From Lactuca virosa (taxonomy: Eukaryota > Streptophyta > Magnoliopsida > Asterales > Asteraceae): 64,000 nucleotides of DNA. A model generated the notes under the pieces. The model was not told the origin of the DNA. It saw only the letters and a list, made by a program, of their open reading frames with translations, and searched no databases. Every line of letters begins with the position of its first letter. The stretch's first letter is position 1. This document shows, piece after piece, positions 21,860 through 33,553 of the stretch. The translations under genes were made by a program, and so were the position numbers. The stretch is from positions 369,099,147-369,163,146 of the forward strand of contig CAKMRJ010000001.1 in NCBI GenBank assembly GCA_928212115.1, written 5' to 3'.

Positions 21860-23638
21860 TCATTTTAGAAAATTAGAATATATAGATAAACATAAAAAAT
21901 AGCTCCTTATCACTTTAAGTTGTGCTCGTCTTTGTTTCATGGAATCGAAATAATCTATAATCGCATCCGTAGGAAATGTATCAGCAATATCTCTCTCAAT
22001 GTTAACAAGCAAACAAATTTTAAGAAAATCTTCACTCATGGTATTTCGAAGTCGTGTTTTCACAAGTTTCATTCCGAAAATGCTCTTTCAGATGTTGCGG
22101 TAGAAACAGGGAGAGTCAATATCAAACGAATCAATCTATCAAGCAAGGGATACGTACCTGACTTTCCTGTTTCATGTAGGCCTCTACACAACTCAGAAAT
22201 TTTAGAAGAATTTTTCAGTTGTGGGTGTGCACATCAATTTCATAATGTTGTAACTTAAGTTTCAACAATTTCCTCTCGTGCTCTGTAAATTCTAGAGGAT
22301 AATATGATGTTTCCAATTTACATATATCCTCAACATTTAAGGATTTTCTTGGATCTAGCATAACACTGAGACGGAGAAGCTTTGTTACAAGCTCATTAAA
22401 TCTGGAATTCAACTCTTGCAATTGACTATCAATAGCAACAATGAATAGTTCAACTCGATAGTGATGCTTTTTGGTTATATTATCTTTTTCACGACGTTGA
22501 CGAATTATATATCTATAAGTTTCATTCATGTTGGGGACAGGAATGCTATTTTTCTCACAAAAACAAACCACTTGATCCAAAAGAGATTGCCAACCTTCAT
22601 CTCTCAACTTTTGAATCAATACTTTTGTTGTAGAACCAAGGGAAGAGCATTAACAATATCTATAGATTTTTGTTGTAAACTTTGACAAAGCTTGTCAGTT
22701 ATCCCTATTAGATCTTTCATCATGTGCATAACAATGACAAAATCGAATGACAATGCATGTGTAAGTGCCTATGCCGCATCGCCTCTTTGAGAAGATGTAG
22801 AACCTTTTATAGCAATGTCATTCAATACTGCACAAGATGGACCAAACAATCTCATCAAACTACATATTGATTTGAAATGAGAACTCCACCTAGTATCTCC
22901 AGGCCTTTGCAGTGTTCGTATTTGATTTGTGCCTTTTCCACTCTCAAGCTCTCTAACCTCGGCTAAATGAGAAATTTCAACAATTTGAGCATCTTGCAAT
23001 TGATCATTACGTTTGGAGGAAGAATATATGGCATTAACTACAAAGTTTAAAGTCTTAAAGAAGTTATGTACCTCAGACACATCTTTAGACGAAGCAACTA
23101 GAGCCAATTGTAGTTGATGGGCAAAACAATGTATATAATAAGCATACAGACATTCCTTTAATAATAAAGCTTGCAACCCATTCCATTCTACATGCATGTT
23201 ACTAGCTCGATCGTATCCTTGACCTCGAATGTCTTGAACACTAAGTTAATGATAAGATAAATAAGATAATATCTCATTTTTCAAGGTCAATGAAGTTGTA
23301 TCTTTAACATGAACTAAGTCCAAAAATCTTTCTTTGACATTCCCATTTTGGTCGACAAATCTCACAACAATAGCCATTTGCTCTCTCTTAGATTCATATT
23401 AAGACTCGTCAACTATTAAACAAAACTTTGACATCCTTATTTCATCACAAATTGCTTTTTGTACATTTGTAGATAAAACACATAATATTTCTTTTTGGAT
23501 ATCAGGTGATGTGTACTTTGCATTTTGAGGAGCATTTTCTAGCACAACATCAACAACAGTCTTGTTATAAGAAGCAAAGAACTTTTTCAATTCAAGGAAA
23601 TTCCCTTGATTTCTTGAGTTAGGTCGTTCATCATGACC
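21860..23638 (-). pseudogene. hAT-2 transposase, central and C-terminal parts
   Basis: Reading leftwards from 23638: GHDERPNSRNQGNFLEL, the YTSPDIQKEIL segment, KFCLIVDES (catalytic Asp region), then after a stop VRFVDQNG, DIRGQGYDRASNM, YYIHCFAHQLQLALVA (with the Cys-His pair typical of hAT), GDTRWSSHFKSI, and near the left end MKLVKTRLRNTM plus a dimerisation helix. At least ten stops are spread over the C-terminal third. The N-terminal part continues at 25565-25958, beyond the inserted LTR. Confidence 0.8.
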
Positions 23639-23764
23639 TGTAACACCCGGAATCCAGAAGACCAATTAAGGAAAGAAAAGCCCCAAATCAAAAGGCAACT
23701 TGTCGAGTCCAAGGAGGAGAACTCGACGAATAGGAACAGATTTGGGACGCGGGATGGGAAACCT

Positions 23765-23847
23765 ACTCGACGAGTTGGAGGGACCAACTCGACGAGTTGG
23801 TCTGGGTTTGGGAAACCCTAAATGTGAGTTTTTGTACCCTATTTAAG
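23765..23847 (+). promoter_or_regulatory. Perfect 14-bp inverted pair upstream of LTR TATA
   Basis: ACTCGACGAGTTGG (23765-23778), loop AGGGA, CCAACTCGACGAGT (23784-23797): a perfect 14-bp stem made of two units that are each palindromic, followed by CTATTTAAG at 23839. Confidence 0.75.
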
Positions 23848-25149
23848 CATCCTATTCCCCCACCTTTCAGCCTCATTTCCAGCCTCCATTGTCCAAACCC
23901 TGGATCTCGAACCCTAATGCTATAGTGAGCAATTTTTTAGTGTTCTTGTGAATATTGAAGCTTGGGAAGGAAAGAGAAGCTTGGGGGGATCAAGAAGAAG
24001 CTAGTAGATCCAGAAACACCTTGTATTTCTCATCATTTCTGGGTAAGAAAGTCTTCACCTTGCTCAATGAATACTTAGATCTTCTTAGCACCTTTTCTAG
24101 TGGGTTTTGGTAAAAGAAGCTTGACTCTTGGTATTTGGACGTCCCAAGTGAGGAACACTTCAGATCTAGTGTCTAGAGGGACTCTCATGGCATAAAGGTG
24201 CCAACTTTATGGCCATGGAAGTCCCATGCAACCTCTAAGCCTCTATTTTGGCCTTTTTAGCTCCAAAAGGCCATGCATGTAGAAAAAGCTTGAAGATTTA
24301 CGTATTTTGTAGTATCTAGAGTCCAAATCTCAATTTATATGTATTGGTTTAAAGCGTTGATGATGTTCGGATCAAGATCTAAGTCTTAAAGGACTAGGGT
24401 TTGAGCTATAGCCATTAAGTGAGAGTATTAACGGGTAAAGCTGGAAACTTTACCCTTAAAAGGACATTTTCAGTGTATATAAGAAGTATGAAGCTTAGAT
24501 CTGAAGAGTAGGGGCTTAACCCATTAAGAAAGCCCAAACAGACTGAGGAACTCGGCGAGTCCAGAGAGAGACTCGACGAGTTGAAGCGATTGGTCCCGAT
24601 TCTGTACAAGGTAGAACTCGACGAGTCTGTGAAGGGACTCGACGATTTGACTCGTTTCTGTCACGACTATGAGTAGCATGGGAACTCGACGAGTTGAGTC
24701 AACTCAGGATTGACTTTGACTTTGACCTAGTTTGACTTTTGAGGGTATTTGGACAAGATTATGTAAGGGGTGGAATGGCCTTCTACCCCAGTGAGGACTT
24801 ATGGTTAAGTTATAAGAATCCCAGACTTATCTAATTTGTATGATGATCGGTAGCTCGGGGATTCGAGAGATCAGCAGTTCAGGGATCTGCCAGCTAGCAG
24901 CGAGAGGTTTATTCGCAAGATTCTGCAGTCAGCTTGTGAGGTGACTCTCCTCACTGTTTGCATGGGTCTACGGCCACAATGCCGACCCATTTAGTTTATG
25001 TACGGTAGGAAGACCCGGGGGTTAGCCCCAAACATTGTATGATAATGATAGTATGTTATTTCGGACCAAGGTCGATTGTCGGGCGGTGCCCGAGGAATGT
25101 TTGCATGTTAGATTATACTTGTTGTCTGTGTGATACTTGTATGTGCCTG

Positions 25150-25550
25150 GTAGGGAGGTGAGTGTGGGCGAGGTCCCATATCTCATCACTAGCTGAGTGT
25201 GGACAGGGTTCCACATCTCATCATTAGCAGGGTAGGGGCGGGGCCCATGATAGGAGAGCAGTGAGTGTGGATGGCAGTCCGTATCTCACTAACAGCAGGA
25301 GTGTGGACGGGGTTTCATGACTCATCAGTAGCAGGACAGGGGCGGGGCCCAAGATAGGCGAGGCCTTAGGACATGAATACATCTAGAGTATGCCTTATGT
25401 GCTAGTATGATTATGTGATATTGTTGTATGCGTATAGCGGGCGGGACCCAGAGACAGGCGGGGCCTAAGATAAACAGATCTGTATACTGAGCGGGGCTCG
25501 ATGCCAGGCGGGGCCTGATGCCGGGCGGGGCCCGATGCCGGATAGAGTCG
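25150..25550 (+). repeat. Degenerate GC-rich tandem repeat in LTR
   Basis: Repeated GTGTGG(A/G)CRGGGT..CATCTCAT and GGCGGGGCC blocks of roughly 40-60 bp and shorter. The GC content is far above that of the surroundings. Confidence 0.75.
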
Positions 25551-25564
25551 CATAGATCCGACCA

Positions 25565-25958
25565 CTAAAAATTCTTGAACCAAGCTTGTTGAAAATTGCG
25601 CATAGATCCGCTACGACCACTAGGACTAAATGGATACTTTGATTTTTGAAGTTGGTATGGTCCAAGTTTAATATATAATCGTCTAATCTCATCACGTTGG
25701 TTATTTGGATAACTTAAGATTGACGATCGTTCTCCTGGATCACGAATCAAAGAATCGAATTTTACCTTTCCTAAGTCTGACATATCATTATTTTTCAATT
25801 TCAATATCATTAGGCTCTTTAATGTTACAATTCCTATCAGGTTGTGGGTGTGCATTATGAACATATTCTTTAGTATTATCACTAACCGGATGCAATTGTG
25901 GATCACACACATCTTCTACTCGTTTGAAAAAAGAATCGATGGTTCTTTTCTTGCTCAT
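25565..25958 (-). pseudogene. hAT-2 transposase, N-terminal TTF zinc-finger part
   Basis: The start codon is at 25958, giving MSKKRTIDSFFKRVEDV, the usual N-terminus of zf-TTF hAT proteins. A frameshift follows near 25790, and the second frame carries IRDPGERSSILSYP, NQRDEIRRLYIKLGPYQ and the FQQAWFKNF lead into the TTF finger. The reading stops at the LTR insertion and resumes at 23638. No promoter elements were identified upstream, but the hAT end is only 590 bp away, normal for the leader. Confidence 0.75.
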
Positions 25959-26558
25959 AATTTATCCTATAAATTTATAATTGTAATAAACTAAATTAGC
26001 AAACCATATCTCTGTAACTACTTACGATCTACAAATTGATAATATAATCAATTACAAATTACTAAAAAAACTAAAAGTAATAAAAATAAAAAATTACCTG
26101 ATTAATTGGTGTAGCAGGAGACAGAAGTAAAATCAAGAAACTAATCTTTCGAAGTCGTCGATTAATTGAAAAGGGATAGGTAATTTATGTCTTCGATTCT
26201 TCGTGACTAGGTTTAATATTAAAAGCTAATTATGCCAATTAAATTAAAGAATAGTATTACTTGGGTCTTGGGCCACTCTTAGTCCATGTTTATCTAATTA
26301 GTTACGTCCAATTCCAAAAAAAGAAAAAAATATATATGGTTCTAGTTTAATTGCCTAACGCAGTAAAAATAAAAAATATTAAAGGGGCTAACAAACATAT
26401 ACATATTATATTATTATATGGACTTTCAAATTAATTGATGGGCTTTAACTATATCTATAGTACTGACATATGTATTGGGGGAGATATAGTACTAACATTT
26501 GTATTTGAAGAGGTAGTCATCCGCCAGCCCCTCCATTCCCTCCGCCACTGCGCGGGCA

Positions 26559-27137
26559 TACATCCAGTTACTAATAACTTATATCACGATGATAATTATA
26601 TCCAAAGATCAGTAAGCTAATTAATCACCGTAAGTTTTGAGTATCGCTATCTCCATGCTTGGTGGTGAAGGAAGATTGACCAATTGGATTTTTAAACAAA
26701 AAGAATTGAAAACGAGATCAAGTATTCTATATGAGCTTAGACCATGTCCATGTTATTTACTTGAAATTTTTATTCACTAAATCATATTGTCAATGGATTA
26801 TTCTTTTTAAGTCTAAGTTAAAAGTAAAGAAAACAAAACTACCCCAATTTATACGTTGGGTTTGACTTTTGTTAACCGGTGATTGTTGTTTATCGTAATT
26901 TAGAAGATAATATATCTGAAAGTGACATTAAACCAAAGCAAAACACAATATTGACGTATGTTATAAGGAAAATATTGTAAGAAAATTGAAAGGATTGAAA
27001 ATTACAAGCAATTTCTTGTCAGAAGGACGGACAATTTTGTTGTTGACATATTCAACCAAAGTTTTGAAATTCAAACATAACCAGTCCCGTAGCCAAGAGA
27101 GGTAATTAACAATGTTTTGAGCGACTAAATAACGTCT
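26559..27137. other. No recognised feature
   Basis: AT-rich, no coding signal, no terminal repeats. Confidence 0.5.
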
Positions 27138-27146
27138 AATTATAAA

Positions 27147-27817
27147 GAGAAAATTGCAAATTTAACTAAAAATATTAATTATTTTCTGGAAAATAGTCAA
27201 AAAAAAAATTGCATTTTTAGCCATCAATTTCTCAGATGGACTGCATATGTTCACAGATGGACTAGTCCAGTCCATCTGCGAACATATCAGTCCATCTGCG
27301 AAAAAAAACCTAGCCTACTATAAAAACGTAATTTTTTTTTGGTTCATTTTTCACTCCTTTTTGTTGAAAAACTCTCTCTGGGAAGCGATTTTCTTACTCC
27401 ATCTGCGATTATGAATGATTTCCAAAGAAATAACAACTAAACTGATAATTTTTTGTAAAAGTTTATATATAATAAGGTTGTTTCGTAATCAAATCCTATC
27501 AATTTCGTAGTTAAAATTAAAAAAAAATTCCAAAAAATCACATATTCACAGTTGAAAAAGGAGAGGAAACCGCAGATGGATGCAGTTTTAAGGGGGAAAG
27601 GAGGGTATTTATATAGCGAAAAAAAAACTTATCTGCGAACGTACAAGTGGTTAAAGCAGAGACATGCTTTAGCCACTTGTACGTTTGCAGATGGCTTGCC
27701 AAAATCGTAGATGGGTTTAATCCATCTACGATTTTGGTGGCTAAAAATGTAATTATGGTTTTTTTAGCTATTTTCTACAAATTAATTAATATTTTTGGCT
27801 AAATTTTTAATTTTCTC
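27147..27817. mobile_element. Mutator-like MITE, long TIRs, TSD AATTATAAA
   Basis: Inverted ends of about 85 bp, starting GAGAAAATTGCAAATTTA on the left and ending TTTTTAATTTTCTC on the right, with shared internal blocks AAAAATATTAATTA and TGCATTTTTAGCC-like. A 9-bp duplication AATTATAAA flanks it (27138-27146 and 27819-27827). Inside are several smaller palindromes built on CCATCTGCGAA and on GTACGTT. No coding capacity. Long TIRs with 9-bp duplication indicate the MULE superfamily. Confidence 0.88.
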
Positions 27818-27827
27818 AAATTATAAA

Positions 27828-28832
27828 CTTGAAAAGTAACTTATAGATTTTCACCTTTTTGTACGTCGGAACAAAGATGTGGGGAAATAAAAGATATGTT
27901 TAAATCATAAGACGAATCGACCATCAAAATGTCTAACGATGATTCTTTGTTATGAAACACTATAAAATGAGACTCGTTGAAGTTTGAATTTCACATGTTT
28001 TAACCTTGAGACAATGTTAAAAAAAAGGCTATAAAATTAACGACCCATTTAGAATAAAATTATTTATATCTTATTACGTGCCATATGAAAAGTTTAAGAG
28101 TAATAATTATGTGATAACATATGAAAAATTGGCATAAAATTAAAGCAACATTTTTTATGAGAATGTTTGTTTAAGAGTAATTATTATGCGATAACATATG
28201 AAAAATTGGCAAAATTAAAGCAACATATTTTATGAGAATGTTTTCTGTTTTCAAATTCTTAGAATTGATGAAGTTATCTTTTCTAACTCACTTGACATCT
28301 TATTATCAAATCAATTTTTTCTTTTTCCTTTTGCACTTTCATTCCACGACATATGTAAATTAATCTTGACAACCAAAATAAAACTTTAACTTTAAAATAA
28401 ATACAAACTAATTAAAATCATACAAAAACTAACTTACAAAACATTAAAACACATACAAAAATAATTCACAAACTAATTAAAAACATACAAAATTATTTTA
28501 ATACAAATTTTTTGCTTGAAATACAACTAATCAAAGCTTGAACCATAAATGGTGGAACAAGCGGTACCGCCCAGGCTTGGGACGTTGTAGCAGGTGGTAG
28601 TGTCCAAGTTTTATTGACTCCGTCCACTTATGCAAAAAAAAAAGACACTCGCACATTCTTTTTATTTCAAACTATTTTATATTTTTGTGGACCAGTATAA
28701 TTGAATAGTTTTGTATAACTATTCCGTGTGTTTATAGATTCATTGATCTCAAGTCTAAATTTTTTTTTAATTTATATTTTTTTTAAAAGACAAACTAATC
28801 TATTTTTACTATCACCATCAAAGTCTGACACC
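27828..28832. other. Intergenic AT-rich DNA with one tandem duplication
   Basis: A 77-bp unit starting TTTAAGAGTAA occurs at 28093 and 28170 (about 90% identical by eye, with a 3-bp indel). Nothing else was recognised. Confidence 0.6.
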
Positions 28833-29153
28833 AATATTGAAGATGCAACACCTCACGTGGTATCATGCTTGACACGTGATTTCCTTTAGTCCTATTAGTT
28901 TTCTGCATGGTTATTTTCTAGCTTAGTTAATTTAGAGTTTGACTCAATCATATAGTAGTAGTAGTGCCTTAGTGGGAAGTTTCCTTTTTGCAGTTGTTTC
29001 CTCTGTAATCGTAAGCCATATATGGCAACTTCCTTTGTTTTGTTTAGCAGTTGAATTAATGCAGAAAACCTTTGAGTCAAATTCTCTCTTCCTCTGTTCT
29101 TTGCTTATTACAGTTGTTGTGTACAGCTTGTGATTTTTCCATTTCAGTCAACA
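28833..29153 (+). repeat. Copia 5' LTR
   Basis: Shares its whole length with 33233-33553. It contains CACGTGGT and CACGTGAT motifs (G-box core CACGTG) in its first 60 bp and ends CAGTCAACA. Confidence 0.93.
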
Positions 29154-29156
29154 ATC

Positions 29157-29169
29157 TGGTATCAGAGCC
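29157..29169 (+). promoter_or_regulatory. Copia primer-binding site
   Basis: TGGTATCAGAGCC, the standard plant copia site complementary to the 3' end of initiator tRNA-Met, 3 bp after the LTR. Confidence 0.95.
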
Positions 29170-29175
29170 TTCTCC

Positions 29176-32100
29176 ATGGCTGAGTTTCAAGTTGTAGGTG
29201 GTGTTAAGAAACTCAACAACCAGAATTACAATACATGGTCCACCTGTATCACTTCGTATATGCAGGGACAGGATCTGTGAGAAGTTGTAAATGGTGTTGA
29301 GACAGAACAACCTGTTGCTGAAGACAATAATGGGGTTTTACGGAAATGGAAAATAAAGGCGGGAAAGGCTATGTTCATCATGAAGACAACAGTGGAGGAA
29401 GACGTGTTCGAACATCTACGGGATGTGAAGACTCCAAAGGAAGCATGGGATACCCTTCTTGCTTTGTTCTCAAAGAAGAATGAAACAAAACTTCAACTCC
29501 TTGAAAATGAACTCATGTCGTTGGTGCAACAGGATATGACGATTCCACAGTATTTTCACAAAGTGAAATCCCTATGTCGGGAAATCTCTGAACTTGATCC
29601 TCAAGCACGAATTGAGGAACCGAGAATGAAGATAATTATCATTCATCGGTTGAAACTGGAGTTTAGAAGCTTTGTTGCAGCAGTACAAGGTTGGCCTACT
29701 CATCCATCCCTTGTAGCATTTGAGAATCTTCTCACAAGTCAAGAAGAATTAGCCAAACAGATGAGTCGTGTCTCTGTGAAGGCCGAAGATGAAGCTTTGT
29801 ATGTAGGAAAAGGCAAGAGCAAGTCTAAGCCTCAAAACAATCATGGCAATAAGCGCCATAATGAGAGGTTTAAGAAGCATGACAACAAGAAACAACGTGA
29901 ACTCGAGAAAGGAGATTCTTCAGGTGAAAAGAAAAACCATAGTTCAGGGAAACGTTTTCCATTCAAGTGTTATAATTGTGGAATTTGTGGTCACATGGCA
30001 CGTAACTGTCCTAGTGAGCCCAAAGAAGAAGGCAACACAACAACCACGCAAGAAGAAGAACCCTGGGATGTTGAGGCTTGTTTCGCAAAAGATGAGGATG
30101 TCATGGCTCTTACTGCAACTGCTGAAAACAAAGGTAATAAGTTGGATGATTGGATAGTTGACTCTGGCTGTTCCAATCATATGACAGGAGAGATAGAGCG
30201 ATTACACAATGCAACTGAGTATGGGAGTAGTCGAGTGGTGGTAATTACAGACAACTCCAGGCTGGCCATTGAAAGTATTGGTGATGTAAGCTTCTCACCA
30301 AGCAAAAATAAGCAAGTCTTAACGCTTAAAAATGTGTATCATGTCCCAGGTGTGAAAAAGAATCTACTCTCAGTATCACAAATGACATCTGCAGGTCATT
30401 ATGTTGTATTTGGACCTAATGATGTAAATATCTACAAGGAGTTTGAAACTCCATCTAAGGTTGTTTTACAGGGACGAAGAAACGACTCTATTTATGTTCT
30501 CTCTGCAGAATCAGCTTATGTTGAAAAGACGAAGACGAATCAGAATGTGGGTCTATGGCACATGAGATTAAGCCATGTAAGTTATGACAAATTGGAGCTA
30601 ATGATGAAGAAGAAAATGGTCAGTGGATTACCGGTGCTTGAAGTAAATAACGAATTAGTGTGTGCAAGATGTCAATTTGGAAAAGCCCATCAACTACCGT
30701 TTGAGAAATCAAAATTCCATGCAAAGGCACCTTTGGAGTTGGTACACTCTGATGTGTTTGGCCCAGTGAAACAATCCTCTGTCAAAGGCATGACATACAT
30801 GATTACGTTCATTGATGACTACTCAAGATACGTATGGGTCTATTTCATGAAAGAAAAGTCAGAAGCTTTAGCCAAGTTCAAAGAATTCAAGAGTGAAGCT
30901 GAGAGAGAAATAAAGCAAACAATTCATTGCTTACCATCAGACAATGGAGGTGAATATCTCTCACAAGATTTCACTGATTTCTTGAAAGCACGCAACATCA
31001 AAAGACAGTTGACTTGTCCAAATACCCCACAACAGAATGAAGTCTCAGAAAGGAAGAATAGGCGACTGGCAGAGATCTCGGGCAGCATGATTCATGATGA
31101 AAATGTTCCAGGAAGATTTTGGGCTGAAGCCATGAGAACTACAGCCTATGTAATCAATAGAATTACACAGCAAGGTCTCTCGTATCAGTCTCCATTTCAA
31201 AATTTGTGGAAAGTAAATCCAAATGTAAGTCATTTGAGAGTATTTGGATGTGTGTGCTATGTTTTCATACCTGGTCATCTAAGACACAAGCTAGAGAAGA
31301 AGGCAGTACGAAGCATATTTGTGGGCTATGACCAAGAAAGGAAAGGCTGGAGATGTTGTGATCTAATAACCGGAAAGTGCTATGTGTTGAGGAATGTTGT
31401 ATTTGATGAAACATCCTCGTGGTGGACAACAAACCATGAAGTGCTTCCAGATTCAGAAAAGCTAAAAGGGAAGCTAGTGTCATCTGGAGTTAACTTCAAT
31501 CTCAGCCAAGAGGAAAGTATAGTCGAATCAACTGATGTTGAAGAACATAATCAACAACCTTGGAGCTCAGGAGTATTCCACCATCAAGACACAAGTGATA
31601 ACTGTGAAGAGCCACCAAGTGTAAGAAGATCGTCCAGACTCAAGAAACCCAATCCCAAGTATGCTAATGCTGCTATAGTTGAACAGGAAGTGTGTGAACC
31701 TGATTCCTTTGAACAAGCGAGTACAGAAAAAGAATGGATTGCAACAATGGAAGAAGAAATGGGAGCCCTAATAAGGAATCAAACCTGGGAATTAGTTCCT
31801 AAACCAACTGGTGTTAAACCTATCTCGTGCAAATGGGTCTATAAAGTCAAGCAACGTGCTGATGGCTCGGTTGAAAGATGTAAAGCCCGGTTGGTGGCCC
31901 GTGGATTCTCCCAGCAATATGGTCTGTACTATGAAGATACGTTTAGCCCAGTAGCTAAATTAACAACAATCCATGTGTTACTAGCTTTGGCAGCAAACAA
32001 AGGATGGAAATTGTGGCAAATGGACGTGAGCAACGCGTTTCTGTATGTGGCCTTGGATCATGTGATTCATATGACGCAACCTCAAGGGTTCATAAGCAAG

Positions 32101-33240
32101 ACAAACCCTAACTATTTATGCAAGCTCAAGAAAGCCTTGTATGGGCTTAAACAGTCGCCTAGAGCATGGTTCGGTAAAATAGCTGAATTTCTCGAACACA
32201 ATGGTTACTCAATAACCAATGCAGATGCTAGCTTGTTCGTGAAGACTGAAGGAGAAAAAGTGGCTATTGTTCTGGTATATGTCGATGATCTTATAATCAC
32301 AGGAGATCTTGATGATGTAATTGTTCAGTCGAAAGAAAACTTGTGTACTCGTTTTCACATGAAAGATCTTGGAAAGCTAAGACACTTCTTGGGTTTGGAA
32401 ATCGAATATGAAGTTGGAGATATAATCTTGCATCAACGGAAGTACTCAGCAGACTTGTTGAAACATTTTGGAATGTTCAACTGTAAGCCAGCCATGTCAC
32501 CCATGGATACAAATGCAAAGTTGTATGTGGATGTTGGGAGAAAACTGGAAGATGCAACTATGTATAGGAAACTTGTTGGAAGTCTAATCTACTTAACCCT
32601 AACTAGGCCGAATATTGCTTTCGTGGTTGGAGTACTAAGTCGGTATATGCAAAATCCCAGAAAACCTCATCTTGATGCAGTTAGAAGAGTCTTAAGATAC
32701 ATCAAAGCAACCATGAATTATGGAGTTATGTTTCAGAGGGAACATGAATGCAAGCTGGTAGGTTATTGTGATGTTGATTACACTGGAGATGGAAGTTCAT
32801 GTCGCTCCACTACAGGTTATGTGTTTATGCTGGGATCCTGTGTTGTGTCGTGGTGCAGCAAGAGGCAGCCTACTGTGTCCCTTTCTACTATAGAAGCTGA
32901 GTACCGAGCAGCAACTATGGCAGCCCAAGAATGTGTTTGGCTTGTCCAACTCCTAAAAGACTTAAATCAAGATGTAAAACCCAAGATTCCCTTGTTTTGT
33001 GACAACTTATCTTCAATTCATCTCACAAAGAATCCTACTTTTCATGCTCGAACAAAACACATCGAAGTCCATTATCATTTCATTCGTGAGAAAGTACTAA
33101 AAGGGGAGATAGATTTAATCTATACAAAAACAGCTGATCAAGTAGTTGACCTTCTTACCAAGAGTCTAGCCAATCACAAACTCGTGGACTTTTGCAACTC
33201 TTTGGGCATTGTTGAAGCAGGTGTTGAGAGGGAATATTGA
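29176..33240 (+). pseudogene. Copia gag-pol polyprotein with one premature stop
   Basis: The natural start is ATG 29176 (MAEFQVVGG). Codon 35 is TGA (29278-29280) where the family has Trp. The frame is then open from 29281 to the TGA at 33238, including 1289 codons from Met 29371. Counting from that Met: gag with zinc knuckle CYNCGICGHMARNC (about 200-213), protease DSGCSNH (about 264), HHCC zinc region and integrase core D-D-E (about 395-570), RT with MDVSNAFL and YVDD (about 970), and RNase H with SLSTIEAEYRA near 1165. The usual integrase PQQNGVAER reads PQQNEVSER here (Gly to Glu) with the catalytic Glu kept. Stop readthrough or an internal start could still yield pol; otherwise it is dead through one change. 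Confidence 0.93.
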
Positions 33241-33553
33241 AGATGCAACACCTCACGTGGTATCATGCTTGACACGTGATTTCCTTTAGTCCTATTAGTT
33301 TTCTGCATGGTTATTTTCTAGCTTAGTTAATTTAGAGTTTGACTCAGTTATATAGTAGTAGTAGTGCCTTAGTGAGCAGTTTCCTTTTTGCAGTTGTTTC
33401 CTCTGATATCGTAAGCCATATATGACAACTTCCTTTGTTTTGTTTAGCAGTTGAATTAATGCAGAAAACCTTTGAGTCAAATTCTCTCTTCCTCTGTTCT
33501 TTGCTTATTACAATTGTTGTGTAGAGCTTGTGATTTTTCCATTTCAGTCAACA
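33233..33553 (+). repeat. Copia 3' LTR
   Basis: Nine substitutions from the 5' LTR in about 320 bp (about 2.8%). The polyprotein stop codon overlaps its first bases. Confidence 0.93.

Larger units (their letters stand above)
23639..25555 (+). mobile_element. Gypsy LTR (ACTCGACGAGT family), 3'-truncated, inside hAT-2
   Basis: It begins TGTAACACCCGG exactly where the hAT reading breaks. Layout matches 6532-8478: palindrome pairs at about 23699-23797, CTATTTAAG at 23839-23847 (again 42 bp downstream of the last motif), and a second motif cluster at 24549-24696. A GGCGGGGCC-rich degenerate tandem repeat fills 25150-25550. The expected GTTACA end is missing; the LTR stops in the GC-rich repeat and the hAT resumes after a short duplicated AGTGGTCG..GATCTATGCG block, so the 3' end was lost at or after insertion. 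Confidence 0.8.
21558..26550 (-). mobile_element. hAT transposon 2 (complete ends, dead)
   Basis: The left end CAGGGGCGGAGC and right end CCTCCGCCACTG (reverse complement CAGTGGCGGAGG) match at 10 of 12. Flanking 8-mers TGCGGGCA (21550-21557) and CGCGGGCA (26551-26558) match at 7 of 8. A zf-TTF hAT transposase gene lies on the minus strand, broken by a truncated gypsy LTR and stops. The CAGTGGCGGA termini are shared with the MITE at 13694-14158 and with the solitary end at 57597, so this family could have been the enzyme source for them. Confidence 0.85.
28833..33553 (+). mobile_element. Ty1/copia element, nearly complete
   Basis: Two LTRs of about 320 bp (28833-29153 and 33233-33553) differ at nine positions by eye. 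A TGGTATCAGAGCC primer-binding site follows the first LTR and a purine-rich GAGAGGGAA tract precedes the second. Between them is one polyprotein frame. Flanking pentamers ACACC and ACGCC match at 4 of 5 if the LTR starts at AATATTGAAG, a start both copies share. Without any indel in 1354 codons and with one nonsense codon, this is the youngest full element in the window. Confidence 0.93.
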
